Source: Fimbriiglobus ruber
GTDB lineage: Bacteria; Planctomycetota; Planctomycetia; Gemmatales; Gemmataceae
Assembly (NCBI RefSeq): GCF_002197845.1
Contig: NZ_NIDE01000002.1
Coordinates: 744,001 to 808,000 of the forward strand
Reading direction: 5' to 3'
DNA: 64,000 bases
How positions within the stretch are numbered: position 1 is the stretch's first letter; each line of letters starts with the position of its first letter. Shown here piece after piece: positions 50,479-59,320 of this stretch. The position numbers and the translations under genes are program-made. The notes under the pieces are model-generated. The model worked only from the letters and a program-made list of their open reading frames with translations, was not told the DNA's origin and ran no database searches.

Positions 50479-50520
50479 AGCGCCGCACTCCAAATCGGCG
50501 CCGATTTGGAGTGCGGCGCT
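50479..50520. terminator. 42-bp perfect palindrome between convergent genes
   Basis: AGCGCCGCACTCCAAATCGG runs into its exact complement without a loop (axis at 50499/50500). It lies 100 nt after the RND-like gene and 30 nt after the WD40 gene on the other strand, the right place for a bidirectional terminator. AAAAGCAAAAG precedes it on the plus strand. Confidence 0.7.
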
Positions 50521-50549
50521 TGACCGCCGCTTCTGCTTTTAAATGAGCG

Positions 50550-52394
50550 CTACTCTTCCAGCAGCTTCTTGAACGGCACCTGGTAGCAGGTCGTGTTGCC
50601 GTTGCCGGTGAACAGCGTCGTCCCGTCCGGGCCGAACGCGACCGACTGGACCGGCGTGCCGATCTCGCGGACGACGAGCAACCGGCCGCTGAGGACGTCC
50701 CACACGCGGACCGTCGTGTCGTCCCCGCCGGAGACGAGGTAGCTACCGTCCGGGCTGAACGTCACCGCGTTGATCCGCTCCTGGTGGCCGTCCAGCTCGA
50801 ACACGAGTTCTTCCGTCGCCAGGTCCCACAGGTAGACGCGGTCGCCGATCCCGGCCCCGGCGAGGTACCGCCCGGTCGGGTCGAACGCCACCGCGTACAC
50901 GCCGTAGTCGAACGTCGCGCTCTTCTGCTTGGTGGTCAGGTCCCAGACGCAGACGGCGCCGTCCCGCTCGCCGGTCGAGAGGACGTCGATCCCGCCGACG
51001 GCGACGCGGTTGCCGTCCGGGTGGAAGGCGATGCTTTCGAGGGTGCAGCCGTCGGCCGCCTCAATCAAGATAAGCAGCGGCTGGGCGGTCTCCGTCGTCC
51101 AGACCCACGCGAGCCCGTCGACCGGGCTGGTATGCGCCAGTAGCGTCCCGTTCGGGTGCAGGGCGACGGCCCCGATCGGCGGCTTGGTCGCCTCCAGGCG
51201 CGTCGGCGTGCCCGGGGTCTTGAGGTCGTAGAGCCGGGTGAAGAAGTCGGTCCCGCCCACGGCCAGCCAGTGGCCGTCGGAACTGCTCGCGACCGAGTAC
51301 GCCGGGCCGTCCCCGCTCGGGGATACCTCGACGCCGGTTTCCGCGTCCCACGCCCGGAAGACCGGGCCGCCGGTGCTGGCGAGGATCGTCCGGCCGTTCG
51401 CGGTGTAGACCGCGATCCCGTGCTTGCCGCGCGGGTTCGGGCCGGCCACCAGACTGCCGGCCGTCACGTCCCACACGTGGACGACGCGGTCCGCCCCGGC
51501 GGACGCCAGCCGCGTCCCGTCCGCGCTGAACGCCAGGCAGCGGATCTCGTCCGCGTGCCCGCGGAGGACGTGCCCAGCCTTCCCGGTCTTCGGATCGGGC
51601 CAGAGGTGGATGTCGTTGTCCGAGTCGGCCGTCGCGATCAGCGCCCCGCCCGGCCCGGCGGCCAGCGTCATGACCTGTTCGGCATGGCTGTTGAGCAGGA
51701 TGACCGGGTCAGTCCGGCCGAGCGACCACACCCGGGCGGACGTGTCCCACCCGGCGGAGATGAGCAGGCTGCCGTCCGCGGTCCACGCGAGCGCCGGAAT
51801 CCGGTCGGTGTGGCTGGCCAGCTCGGCCACTTTCTTGTGCGAGGTCGCGTCCCACACGCGGACAATCCGGTCTTCCCCGGCCGTAGCCAGGAAATCTCCG
51901 CGGGGCGAGAACGCCACCGCCGAGACGGCCCCCGGGTGGGCGGCGATTTCCCCGGCGAACGCCTGCGCGGCCGTGTTCCAGAACCGGACGGAGCCGTCGT
52001 CGTGCCCGCAGGCGAGGAACCCGCCGTCCGGGCTGAACGCCATCGCCGTGACCCACGATTTCTGTTCGAGCCGGCGGACGAGTTGCCCTTCCGCTACGTC
52101 CCAGAGGAGAACGTCGTCGTTCGCGCTGGCGAGTAATTTGGCGCCGGGCGCGAAGCACCACAGCGTTTCGAGGTCGCTTAAAAACGTCCGCTTGAGTAGC
52201 TTCCCGTCGCCCGCCCAGTGCCGGAGGACGCCGGCCTCGTCAATCGACCAAACGGTGTTGTCGGCCGCGAAAGCGACGGCCGCGATATCACCTTCGGTAT
52301 GAAAGCGCGGCTCGCCGTAGGTGCGAGTCACGAGGGCGGACGAGGCGAGAGCGGGGGTCGCGTCGGCGGGGGTAGCCGGAACGGGAGTCGTCAC
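50550..52394 (-). CDS. WD40 repeat protein (about 14 repeats, two propellers)
   Basis: 614 residues, no signal peptide or membrane helix. WD units such as VTAMAFSPDGGFLACGHDDG-SVRFWN, VSAVAFSPRGDFLATAGEDR-IVRVWD, IRCLAFSADGTRLASAGADR-VVHVWD and INAVTFSPDGSYLVSGGDDT-TVRVWD recur every 40-43 residues from about 30 to 605, enough for two seven-bladed beta-propellers. Unlike many planctomycete WD40 proteins it has no kinase or peptidase domain. A scaffold in the cytoplasm is the general expectation; partners are unknown. It is convergent with the RND-like gene. Confidence 0.92.
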   Translation of the reverse strand: MTTPVPATPADATPALASSALVTRTYGEPRFHTEGDIAAVAFAADNTVWSIDEAGVLRHWAGDGKLLKRTFLSDLETLWCFAPGAKLLASANDDVLLWDVAEGQLVRRLEQKSWVTAMAFSPDGGFLACGHDDGSVRFWNTAAQAFAGEIAAHPGAVSAVAFSPRGDFLATAGEDRIVRVWDATSHKKVAELASHTDRIPALAWTADGSLLISAGWDTSARVWSLGRTDPVILLNSHAEQVMTLAAGPGGALIATADSDNDIHLWPDPKTGKAGHVLRGHADEIRCLAFSADGTRLASAGADRVVHVWDVTAGSLVAGPNPRGKHGIAVYTANGRTILASTGGPVFRAWDAETGVEVSPSGDGPAYSVASSSDGHWLAVGGTDFFTRLYDLKTPGTPTRLEATKPPIGAVALHPNGTLLAHTSPVDGLAWVWTTETAQPLLILIEAADGCTLESIAFHPDGNRVAVGGIDVLSTGERDGAVCVWDLTTKQKSATFDYGVYAVAFDPTGRYLAGAGIGDRVYLWDLATEELVFELDGHQERINAVTFSPDGSYLVSGGDDTTVRVWDVLSGRLLVVREIGTPVQSVAFGPDGTTLFTGNGNTTCYQVPFKKLLEE

Positions 52395-52896
52395 GACGTT
52401 GCTCCTAACGACATGGAATGTCTCGGCCCGCCAGCGAGCGCGGGGGGTCGATTAACAATCTAGAACAGCTTTACCGCCAGGGCGATGAAACAATGTCAAC
52501 TTCGGGAACAAATTGCGCAGCTGGTACAAATTTACGCGAGTACCAAGCGACATTCATTGTACCCCGACCGCAACGGCTCAGATGTGGCCAAAATTTAACC
52601 CAACGGGCGTCGCCACGCACGAAAAATCACGAAAGTATGGCCTGGGAATAATGGGCTGAATAGCGAGTGCGCTGTCGAAACTGAGACATTTGCTACCCCT
52701 GATCGGTTGTGTCCAGGCGAGCGGGGGACGTGACAGGATTTTCAACTCGTCGAAACGACGCTAAGGGATGTTCAGTTCAGGTGTTATGCCAATCCGAGTC
52801 CGCCCTACTCCACGGGCTGCACGCGGTCATGGCGTTCGGCCCTACGACCGCCGGCACTGTTCGCCTGGCTCGCCTGGTCTGCTGAGCCATTCCTGC
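52395..52896. other. Intergenic region with a half palindromic repeat
   Basis: 502 bp between two minus-strand genes. Composition at 52460-52680 is notably AT-richer than the surroundings. 52714-52733 (CAGGCGAGCGGGGGACGTGA) is one arm of the dispersed palindrome without its partner. I see no gene; this region should hold the WD40 promoter. Confidence 0.45.
52714..52733. repeat. Dispersed palindromic repeat, solitary half-copy
   Basis: Identical to the first 20 bases of the arms of copies 2 and 3 (allowing the GTGA/GTTA variant), then diverges. It lies downstream of the FhcA gene, again near a gene 3' end. Confidence 0.75.
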
Positions 52897-54540
52897 TTAC
52901 CGTTCCACGACCGTCTTGCCCCGCGTCAGGTACTCGTCGCCGACCGGGTAGTTCGCGAACCGGATCGAGTACGCGGACTCGAACCACTCTTTGACGTGCG
53001 GCAGCACACCCGCGTCGTAGGCCGGCTCCACGCACACGGCCGGTCCGAACGGCACGCGGCGGATCTCGCCTTCCTCGACCACCACCTCGCCCGCCTTGAG
53101 GACGTATCGGGGTAGCTCGAACATCGCCTTGATGTCGGCGCCGGGTGTGTAAATCGTCACGTCGGCATCGGCGCCGGGGCCGAGGTGGCCCTTGTGAGCG
53201 AGGCCGAGGATGCGGGCGGGGCCGGCGCGGGTGATGATCGCGATCTCGTTCAGCGTGTACTCGCGGTCCAGGTCCGGCAGCACGCACCGCTCGCGGACGC
53301 GGGCCGGCAGCCCCTTCAGCACCTCCCGCCGGTAGTCCCGGCTCATCAACAGCGCGACGATCTCGGGGTACGCGACGAACGACCCGCCGTTCGGGTGGTC
53401 GGTACTCATGGCCACCCGCCACGGGTCGGTCACGAGCAGGTACCACTCCAGGCCGATCGCCCACTGGAGGGCGTGGACGAGCGACTTCTCCTTGTACGTG
53501 ATCGGCACGATGCCGCACCCGCCCTCGCACTCGGTCTCGCCGTTGAACCACTTCCGGCCGGTCACTTTTCGCAGGAAGTAACCCAGCGGGCCGTCGCCGG
53601 TCATGGACGTGGTCTCGCCGAACATCACCTGGCCGACGTCCACTGTCAGGTTCGGGTGGGTGTTCACGTAGTCGGCCAGGGCGGGCACCTTGGAGCAGAA
53701 CGTCCCCTGGTCGTCCGGCCCGCCGCCGTAGCTGTGGAACTGGATGTGCGTGAAGTGCCCCCGACGGCCCTCGACGGCCCGCATGGTCTCCAGGGTGGTG
53801 GTCCAGTTGCCGGGCATGCCGAGCTGGTTGCAGTGGATGTGGACGGAATGCGGCAGCCGCAGGTTGTCCGCGGCCCCGGCGATCGCGCGGACGATTTGCC
53901 GGGACGTGACGCCGAAGCCGGGCACGGGGTCGTCGAGCCCGGTGGGGCCGTTGACGCCCTGTTTCCAGGCTTCGACGCCGCCGGGGTTCACGACCTTGAG
54001 GGCGTACCCGCGGGTGGCGTGGAGGAGCCAGCCGAGGAACCCGCGGAGGCGGTCGTGTTCGCCGGCCGCGATCTGTTTCATCGCGTAGTGGTTGTTGCCG
54101 ACGAGGACGAAGAACCCCTTGTCGATGACCGGCGTGTCGTGGAACTCCTCGTGGGTGTGCCGGGCGCCGAGCGGCGGGATGGCCGCGTCGAAGACGGTAG
54201 TGTACCCGAGGCCGGCGTACAGGTAGCCGGTGGCGAACGTGGTCGGCGTGCTGCCGAGGGTGCCGGACCGGAGGAGGTCGGTCCGGCGGAACGGCGGACT
54301 GTCGCGCCGGTCTTCCGGCCGCAACTTCCGCGCGACGTTGACCTTGGGGCCGGCGATGTGCGCGTGGATATCAATCCCGCCCGGCATGACGACCAGCCCG
54401 CGGGCGTCGAGCACGCGGTCCGCGGCCGTGCCCGGGTCGGCGACCACCTTGCCGTCGCGGACCCAAATGTCCCGTGTCTCCCCGGCGACGCCGTTCGCGG
54501 GATCATACACCGTGCCGCCGGCGATTTTGAGCAGAGTCAT
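52897..54540 (-). CDS. fhcA: Formyltransferase/hydrolase complex or formylmethanofuran dehydrogenase subunit A
   Basis: 547 residues: LLKIAGGTVYDPANGVAGET, MPGGIDIHAHIAGPKVNVAR (binuclear zinc HxH), HSVHIHCNQLGMPGN, FHSYGG, GGCGIVPITYKE and AMSTDHPNGGSFVAYPE are family hallmarks of FmdA/FwdA/FhcA amidohydrolases. In methylotrophs and planctomycetes FhcA is part of the formyltransferase/hydrolase complex of the tetrahydromethanopterin C1 pathway, releasing formate from the formyl-methanofuran-like carrier. The other subunits (FhcB, C, D) are not in the window, although they are usually adjacent. Which reaction direction applies cannot be told; planctomycete occurrence favours FhcA. Confidence 0.93.
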   Translation of the reverse strand: MTLLKIAGGTVYDPANGVAGETRDIWVRDGKVVADPGTAADRVLDARGLVVMPGGIDIHAHIAGPKVNVARKLRPEDRRDSPPFRRTDLLRSGTLGSTPTTFATGYLYAGLGYTTVFDAAIPPLGARHTHEEFHDTPVIDKGFFVLVGNNHYAMKQIAAGEHDRLRGFLGWLLHATRGYALKVVNPGGVEAWKQGVNGPTGLDDPVPGFGVTSRQIVRAIAGAADNLRLPHSVHIHCNQLGMPGNWTTTLETMRAVEGRRGHFTHIQFHSYGGGPDDQGTFCSKVPALADYVNTHPNLTVDVGQVMFGETTSMTGDGPLGYFLRKVTGRKWFNGETECEGGCGIVPITYKEKSLVHALQWAIGLEWYLLVTDPWRVAMSTDHPNGGSFVAYPEIVALLMSRDYRREVLKGLPARVRERCVLPDLDREYTLNEIAIITRAGPARILGLAHKGHLGPGADADVTIYTPGADIKAMFELPRYVLKAGEVVVEEGEIRRVPFGPAVCVEPAYDAGVLPHVKEWFESAYSIRFANYPVGDEYLTRGKTVVER

Positions 54541-54610
54541 GAGGGAAAGGTAGAGAAGGAAAGGGAATCGTGAGGACTCGAATCACTGCACCTTGAGGGG
54601 AGAGCAATAC

Positions 54611-55609
54611 TCAAGCGCCATCGTGGGCCGCGAGTTTATCCCGCAAAGGCCGGATAAGGCCGTCTACTTCCTCTTTCGCAAAGAACACGTCGAGGTTGGC
54701 GGGCGTTCCGGCTGGAGGGTCGAGCCAGAGTACTCCCAATGACCAGAGCAGTTCATTGATACGTCCGTTAAGAAACTTGTCAGGATTAAGTTCATTCAAC
54801 CTCAATTCAAGATCTAGCTCATCAAGCAAGGCGCGAAGCAGCCACTCCAGTTCGACTTGGGGCGTCGGTAGGTGCTGGGGGGCGACATCTCTGAGAAATT
54901 CGCTCGCGACGAAACTATGGGGCCGGTAGCGGACGGCGAACAAGCCAGCCTCGGCGGCATCGCCTTGATCGAGCGCCTCCTGCACGGCGTCGATCACCTT
55001 CAAGCGAGCGCGGACGAGGTCCGGATCGATGTTGAGGCGGAAAAACTTGACCGCCCGTTCGACTCTTTTTCTCGCTACCGGACTGATGTTCGACCGGGGT
55101 TCCACCAAGCAGAGGTCATCTTGCCAGTTCGGGCGTACCCAACTTTCCAGCGGGTCGATGAATGGGTCGAGTAGTATGCGTGCTTCGCGAGCGAGCCTGG
55201 CACGTTGAGCAAAGCCATAGTGTCTCGACCCGGATCGGATGAGTGGGAAATGGTCCCGCTTCAGCGAGCGATTGCAGACGGAGCAGCTCAGCACGTAATT
55301 CGTGAACGAGTAGGCAAGCCACCAGTAGCCTCCGTGTGCGAGGTCTTCGGCCACTCTGCCTTTGGGCCGAAAATGATCAACGTCACCGCGGTCGTTGCCG
55401 GGCAAATCGCGAGCACAGTAGCCACAGGTCCTGCCGTGAAAGGCGTACAGTGACCCACGCACGTCGGGCAGGTTCCAGTGTTCGGGGAAGGAGAGAGGAG
55501 TGTTGGGATCAGCCACACGATCGTTTAGGTGCTGCGTGGCACATCTCCCACCTGCGCCAGTGCCGCGCAACGTCGGAGGGATGCTGTTGGGGCGCCGTAG
55601 CTGTCTCAT
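54611..55609 (-). CDS. HNH endonuclease, PtuB/TIGR02646-like (second gene of a Septu-like system)
   Basis: 332 residues. The nuclease core is GRTCGYCARDLPGNDRGDVD-HFRPKG, then WWLAYSFTNYVLSCSVCNRS-LKRDHFPL: two CxxC zinc pairs around the D(V)DHFRPK motif and an N..C..CN segment, as in the TIGR02646/PtuB and retron-associated HNH proteins. The remaining 200 residues are helical with no motif. Its ATG overlaps the TAA of the ATPase gene by one base (TAATG on the minus strand), so the two are translated together. Predicted effector nuclease of an ATPase-gated defence system. Confidence 0.88.
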   Translation of the reverse strand: MRQLRRPNSIPPTLRGTGAGGRCATQHLNDRVADPNTPLSFPEHWNLPDVRGSLYAFHGRTCGYCARDLPGNDRGDVDHFRPKGRVAEDLAHGGYWWLAYSFTNYVLSCSVCNRSLKRDHFPLIRSGSRHYGFAQRARLAREARILLDPFIDPLESWVRPNWQDDLCLVEPRSNISPVARKRVERAVKFFRLNIDPDLVRARLKVIDAVQEALDQGDAAEAGLFAVRYRPHSFVASEFLRDVAPQHLPTPQVELEWLLRALLDELDLELRLNELNPDKFLNGRINELLWSLGVLWLDPPAGTPANLDVFFAKEEVDGLIRPLRDKLAAHDGA

Positions 55610-57861
55610 TAGCGGAATTTCTCGAGGCGTTCGGCCCGACGGCGGACGCGCTCCTTAGCTTGGTCTTCGGTGACCTCCGGTGACATTTCGAGCATGGCGG
55701 CCAAATCGCTTTTGACCAACGAAGTCGAGTTCCCGGCGAACTGAGCGAGCTGGTCTTCCATCGCGCCACTGTTCGCCGGCGTGTCCATGAGCCAGCGGTA
55801 GATTTCGTCGGTAGTAAACCCCAGAATCTCCCGGTCCAGGAAACGAATTCCGCCCGGCTCGGCACGGTCCAGCGCGACAATCTCGGCACTGTCAAAGCTG
55901 GACAGGATGAGCGGCGAGTGTGTGGTGACGACCCACTGTACTCGGGGCAGGGTTTCGCGAAGCCGGGGGACGAGGATGCGCTGGAGGGAGGGGTGTAGGT
56001 GCAGATCGATCTCATCAATGAGTACCAAAGCGTCGATGTCTTCTGTTCTGCCGTTGCGCGCTTGCTTGGGGAACTTCTCGCACCAAACGGCGCACAGATC
56101 GGCCATCCAAGCGGCGAGCGAGCGAAAACCGTCGGGCAAGTCGACCGCCTCTAGCCGCTCTTTTTGCGTGATGAAGCGGACCTTTCCGCGGTCTATCACC
56201 ACGCGGAGTGTGTCGCCAAAGACACGCTCAACAAGAGCAGCGAAGAGGCGGTGGAGTACCTTGTCTTTTGGCCGTGCGCCGAGAAGAGTTTCAGCGCTAG
56301 CAATTTGAGCGAGCGGATCAAAGAGCGTGATCTGTCGACGCACTTCCGGGCTAAGGCTGAGGTGACGGGGATCTTCATAATCACTCAGTGTCCGCGTTGC
56401 TCCATAACTGACTATGACGTGATCTCGTAGTTCTCGCCAGATCCGGCGCATACTACGAGACAAGTCTTCTTCGTCTTCGGAAGCGAATTGCTTGTGCCCG
56501 CGCAGTTTTACCTCGACGTAGTGGCGATTGGGCCCTTCTCGGAACCAGGTGCCGATCTGAGCGAGTCTGCGCTCGTTCGCGTTGAGCCGCCGTAAACGTT
56601 CGAGCCGTTCGCCGCCAAGTTCCTGGATAAGCGGTTCGCCCAGCAGCGATAAGCAGAGGGCCTGCAACACCGAAGATTTGCCCGCGCCGTTTATTCCCGC
56701 GAGGCAGGTCCAACGCCCCGGTAGTTTCGACTCGAGGTCGAATCCGACGGCAAGTTGCTCCAAGCTACGAATGTCGAACAGTTCCATTTGCTCAACAATA
56801 AGCCCGGAATCAGGCTCGGCCGCGCCGGGCGGTCGCGGGACTGGCTTCGTACCGCGCGTTGCCCGGGCTAGCTCGTGGCGATAAGCCTCAACCACTGCCG
56901 GATCAAAACCCGGATCGGGAACGAAGCTGTGCTTTGGTTTGTCGTAGCAGCGCGGCCGTAAGGTAAGAGACTGCAGGCCAGATTCCACCCGGACGGTGCC
57001 CAAAACGAATTCAACAGAGCCCTCACGCCCGCCGTAGGAAGACGAAGTCGGTACAACCAAGGGAATCGTCTGTCGCCACGAATCACCGTAAAGCTCGTCC
57101 GGCTTACCACAGAGATGCAGTGCGAAACGACCGGGTGGCGCGATCTCGGCGCGGTAGGCCGGCCGCCACAGTGGGGTAAGCCATCCCGGACCGTGGTACG
57201 TGATAAGGAGGCAAAAGTCATGTTCCCGCACCCAGGCACCCGGGTTTGGTGAACAGACAGCCTGGAGTTGCTTCGGGTGAAGCGCGGCAGGCCCCTCGGA
57301 GGGGCGCTTAGTAGGCCGAACCCAAACCGTGTTGAGTCCGACCAAGCCGACATGACAGTCCGTACCGCTCACCGTCAGGGCGAAGTCGCCTGGAACGGCC
57401 ACTGGGCGTTCCACCTGACCAAACGGGTAGTCCCTCGCCCATTCTCGGTAAGTACTGAAGGCATCAAAGAGGTGCCCCCGGGTATCGTCGTCCAGAAACT
57501 CGGTCTCCGAGGACACGAGGTCAACCACCGACCTTCGCCCCCCGTCCCAGAGCAGGTCCACTGCTTTTTGATCAATTTCCGTGTAACCAGGGACCGCGAC
57601 GAAGGTCGGATTTGAGCCGAGTGCATTAATCTCTGAAAGCAATGAATTAAGCTCTTCGCCAAGGCGCCGAAATTCATCGCGCCGACCTCGGCTGGTAAGT
57701 CCGCCTGCCAGGATGACGGCATCAATAGAACCTGATTCGTCGTGTAGTCTTTTGATGTCTTCAAGAAGCCTGGCGCGATGGAAGTTACTCACCCGTGAGT
57801 TAACCTCCCAGTCAAGGAGGTGAAGCCACGTAAACGTCTTCGGGCCGTCGCGTCTTGACAT
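55609..57861 (-). CDS. AAA-type ATPase fused to an inactive metallophosphoesterase-like domain (Septu PtuA-like)
   Basis: 750 residues from ATG 57861 (MSRRDGPKTFTWLHLLDW); an in-frame ATG at 57936 adds a poor leader. Residues 1-260 align with calcineurin-like metallophosphoesterases, but every metal motif is changed: HLSDLH to HLLDWE, GDLTxRG to GGLTSRG, PGNHD to PGYTEID, THHPP to TYHGP, FGHxH to CGKPDE. From about 375 follows an ABC/AAA-type ATPase: Walker A GINGAGKSS (about 389), VIVSYGATR, Walker B VLIDEIDLHLHPS (about 612) and VVTTHSPLIL, as in PtuA and OLD-family ATPases. The HNH gene follows directly. I predict phage or plasmid defence in which the dead domain recognises something; activity is unproven. 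Confidence 0.88.
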   Translation of the reverse strand: MSRRDGPKTFTWLHLLDWEVNSRVSNFHRARLLEDIKRLHDESGSIDAVILAGGLTSRGRRDEFRRLGEELNSLLSEINALGSNPTFVAVPGYTEIDQKAVDLLWDGGRRSVVDLVSSETEFLDDDTRGHLFDAFSTYREWARDYPFGQVERPVAVPGDFALTVSGTDCHVGLVGLNTVWVRPTKRPSEGPAALHPKQLQAVCSPNPGAWVREHDFCLLITYHGPGWLTPLWRPAYRAEIAPPGRFALHLCGKPDELYGDSWRQTIPLVVPTSSSYGGREGSVEFVLGTVRVESGLQSLTLRPRCYDKPKHSFVPDPGFDPAVVEAYRHELARATRGTKPVPRPPGAAEPDSGLIVEQMELFDIRSLEQLAVGFDLESKLPGRWTCLAGINGAGKSSVLQALCLSLLGEPLIQELGGERLERLRRLNANERRLAQIGTWFREGPNRHYVEVKLRGHKQFASEDEEDLSRSMRRIWRELRDHVIVSYGATRTLSDYEDPRHLSLSPEVRRQITLFDPLAQIASAETLLGARPKDKVLHRLFAALVERVFGDTLRVVIDRGKVRFITQKERLEAVDLPDGFRSLAAWMADLCAVWCEKFPKQARNGRTEDIDALVLIDEIDLHLHPSLQRILVPRLRETLPRVQWVVTTHSPLILSSFDSAEIVALDRAEPGGIRFLDREILGFTTDEIYRWLMDTPANSGAMEDQLAQFAGNSTSLVKSDLAAMLEMSPEVTEDQAKERVRRRAERLEKFR

Positions 57862-58319
57862 GACGAAAGTGTATCCCCAAGAGAATCTTCGCTCAATAGA
57901 TCCGATGGAAAACTGGTCGGCCAGAACCCCAATCACAGGAAGTGGGGTGGGCCGAAACGGTCAAATACTGCAACATTGGAGTCGCTCGCATTTCTATCAC
58001 TGCTCAGCCGTGAACAGGATCTGAAGGGGCCGTTGACCCGGTTCTCGTGCATCCGGACTACTAGCCCCGCATAGCCCACGCTCCGGTACCCAACCACCTT
58101 AGGTCGGTTTGTTTTCAGCCAAATCGCGTCCGTCGCGATCCTTGTCTGTGCATGTCTACCAGAAACGCGCTTTTCAGCGCAAAAAATACCAAAAAATCCC
58201 CGCCAGTCGCCCGGCCCCACGCGGAAAATCCCCGCCGCCGCGCCCCATCACCGTCCCGCGAAGGTTAGTCTGCATTAAAGACGACCGCGTTCCACGAATG
58301 ACGTTCCGGAGGGGCTGCG
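57862..58319. other. Intergenic region between the defence operon and the HTH gene
   Basis: 458 bp between divergent genes. No gene or repeat recognised. It must contain the promoters of both; AT content rises at about 57880-57990 upstream of the ATPase start. Confidence 0.4.
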
Positions 58320-59174
58320 ATGGCCGAGGGAGAGCGGGGCCGCCCGACCAAATTGACGCTGCTGGCCCAGAAGATCATTCTGATGGCGCTGGAGGGCGGG
58401 ACGACTCGGAGGACGGCGGCCGAGAGAGCCGGGGTCAGCCCGCGCACCCTCCAGCTCTGGCTCCGGGTCGGACTGTCGCCGGACGCCGACCCGGAGTACC
58501 GCGAGTTTCGCGTGGAGGTCCTGCGGGCCGAGGCGAGAGCGGTCCTGGAATGCGTCGAGATCGTCCGGAACGCCGCGCATAAGGACTGGAAGGCGGCCGC
58601 CTGGTGGCTCGAACGGCACTGCCCGGAATACGCCAAAAACAAGACGTTCGAGCCAGCCGAAGACGAAGAGGAACTCGAAGAGCTGATGCGTCTCTCGGCC
58701 CTGGCGGAGCCGAATACCAAATCGAACGAACAACAACCGCTGACCGCCGCGGCGAATAGCACGGTGAACTCGTCGACGGACGAGCTACCGATTTCCCCTC
58801 TGCCGACCGAGTCGGCCCACTCGCCTGAGCCTGTCCAAATCCCCGTCCCGGCGACACCAGCAACTCTGGCCACTCCGACTGGCCCGATCGCTGAACCGTG
58901 CGTCCCGGGTCGCGAGACACCGGCTCCGTCCGCCGCCAACCCAATTCCGGGCGTCGGCCCCAGCACGTCTCACAGGGTCGAACCCCGGCCGGCCGCCGTT
59001 CCCACGCCGGCCGAGCGGTCGGCCGATCGCGCCGCCAACCCGTCCTGCCCCACGCCCGCCTCGGCACCCGTGAACCCGCCAAACCAATCGAACCCCCGGC
59101 GCGGACCTGGTTCGAAAGAGTCCGGGGGCCATCGACCGAGCCGGTCTCCGCGCCGGCCACTCTGCTGCGTGTGA
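58320..59174 (+). CDS. HTH protein with terminase-small-subunit-like N-terminus and disordered tail
   Basis: 284 residues. Residues 1-60 (GRPTKLTLLAQKIILMALEG, TTRRTAAERAGVSPRTLQLW) form a helix-turn-helix as in phage terminase small subunits and homeodomain-like recombinases; residues 60-115 (LRAEARAVLECVEIVRNAAH, then WKAAAWWLERHCPEYAKN) are the usual helical continuation. The last 150 residues are Pro/Ser/Thr-rich low complexity, with no hydrophobic core. No large terminase or phage genes are near, so a domesticated DNA-binding protein is likely. Confidence 0.75.
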   Translation: MAEGERGRPTKLTLLAQKIILMALEGGTTRRTAAERAGVSPRTLQLWLRVGLSPDADPEYREFRVEVLRAEARAVLECVEIVRNAAHKDWKAAAWWLERHCPEYAKNKTFEPAEDEEELEELMRLSALAEPNTKSNEQQPLTAAANSTVNSSTDELPISPLPTESAHSPEPVQIPVPATPATLATPTGPIAEPCVPGRETPAPSAANPIPGVGPSTSHRVEPRPAAVPTPAERSADRAANPSCPTPASAPVNPPNQSNPRRGPGSKESGGHRPSRSPRRPLCCV

Positions 59175-59320
59175 GTGAAGCGGGAAGGCGGAAAAGCCCC
59201 GACGGGCTCAGAAAAAGTGGCCTGTGAAATCACCCCGAAGTGGCCCTCACGAGCGGGCCACTTCGGGTTTACCATGTCTTCGTTCGTCAAAAGAACACAG
59301 TCCGTCACGGGCGAAACGCC

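Noticed and set aside
52768-53115. Plus-strand frame across the end of the FhcA gene
   Set aside because: It overlaps the conserved C-terminus of FhcA in antisense and has no protein family pattern.
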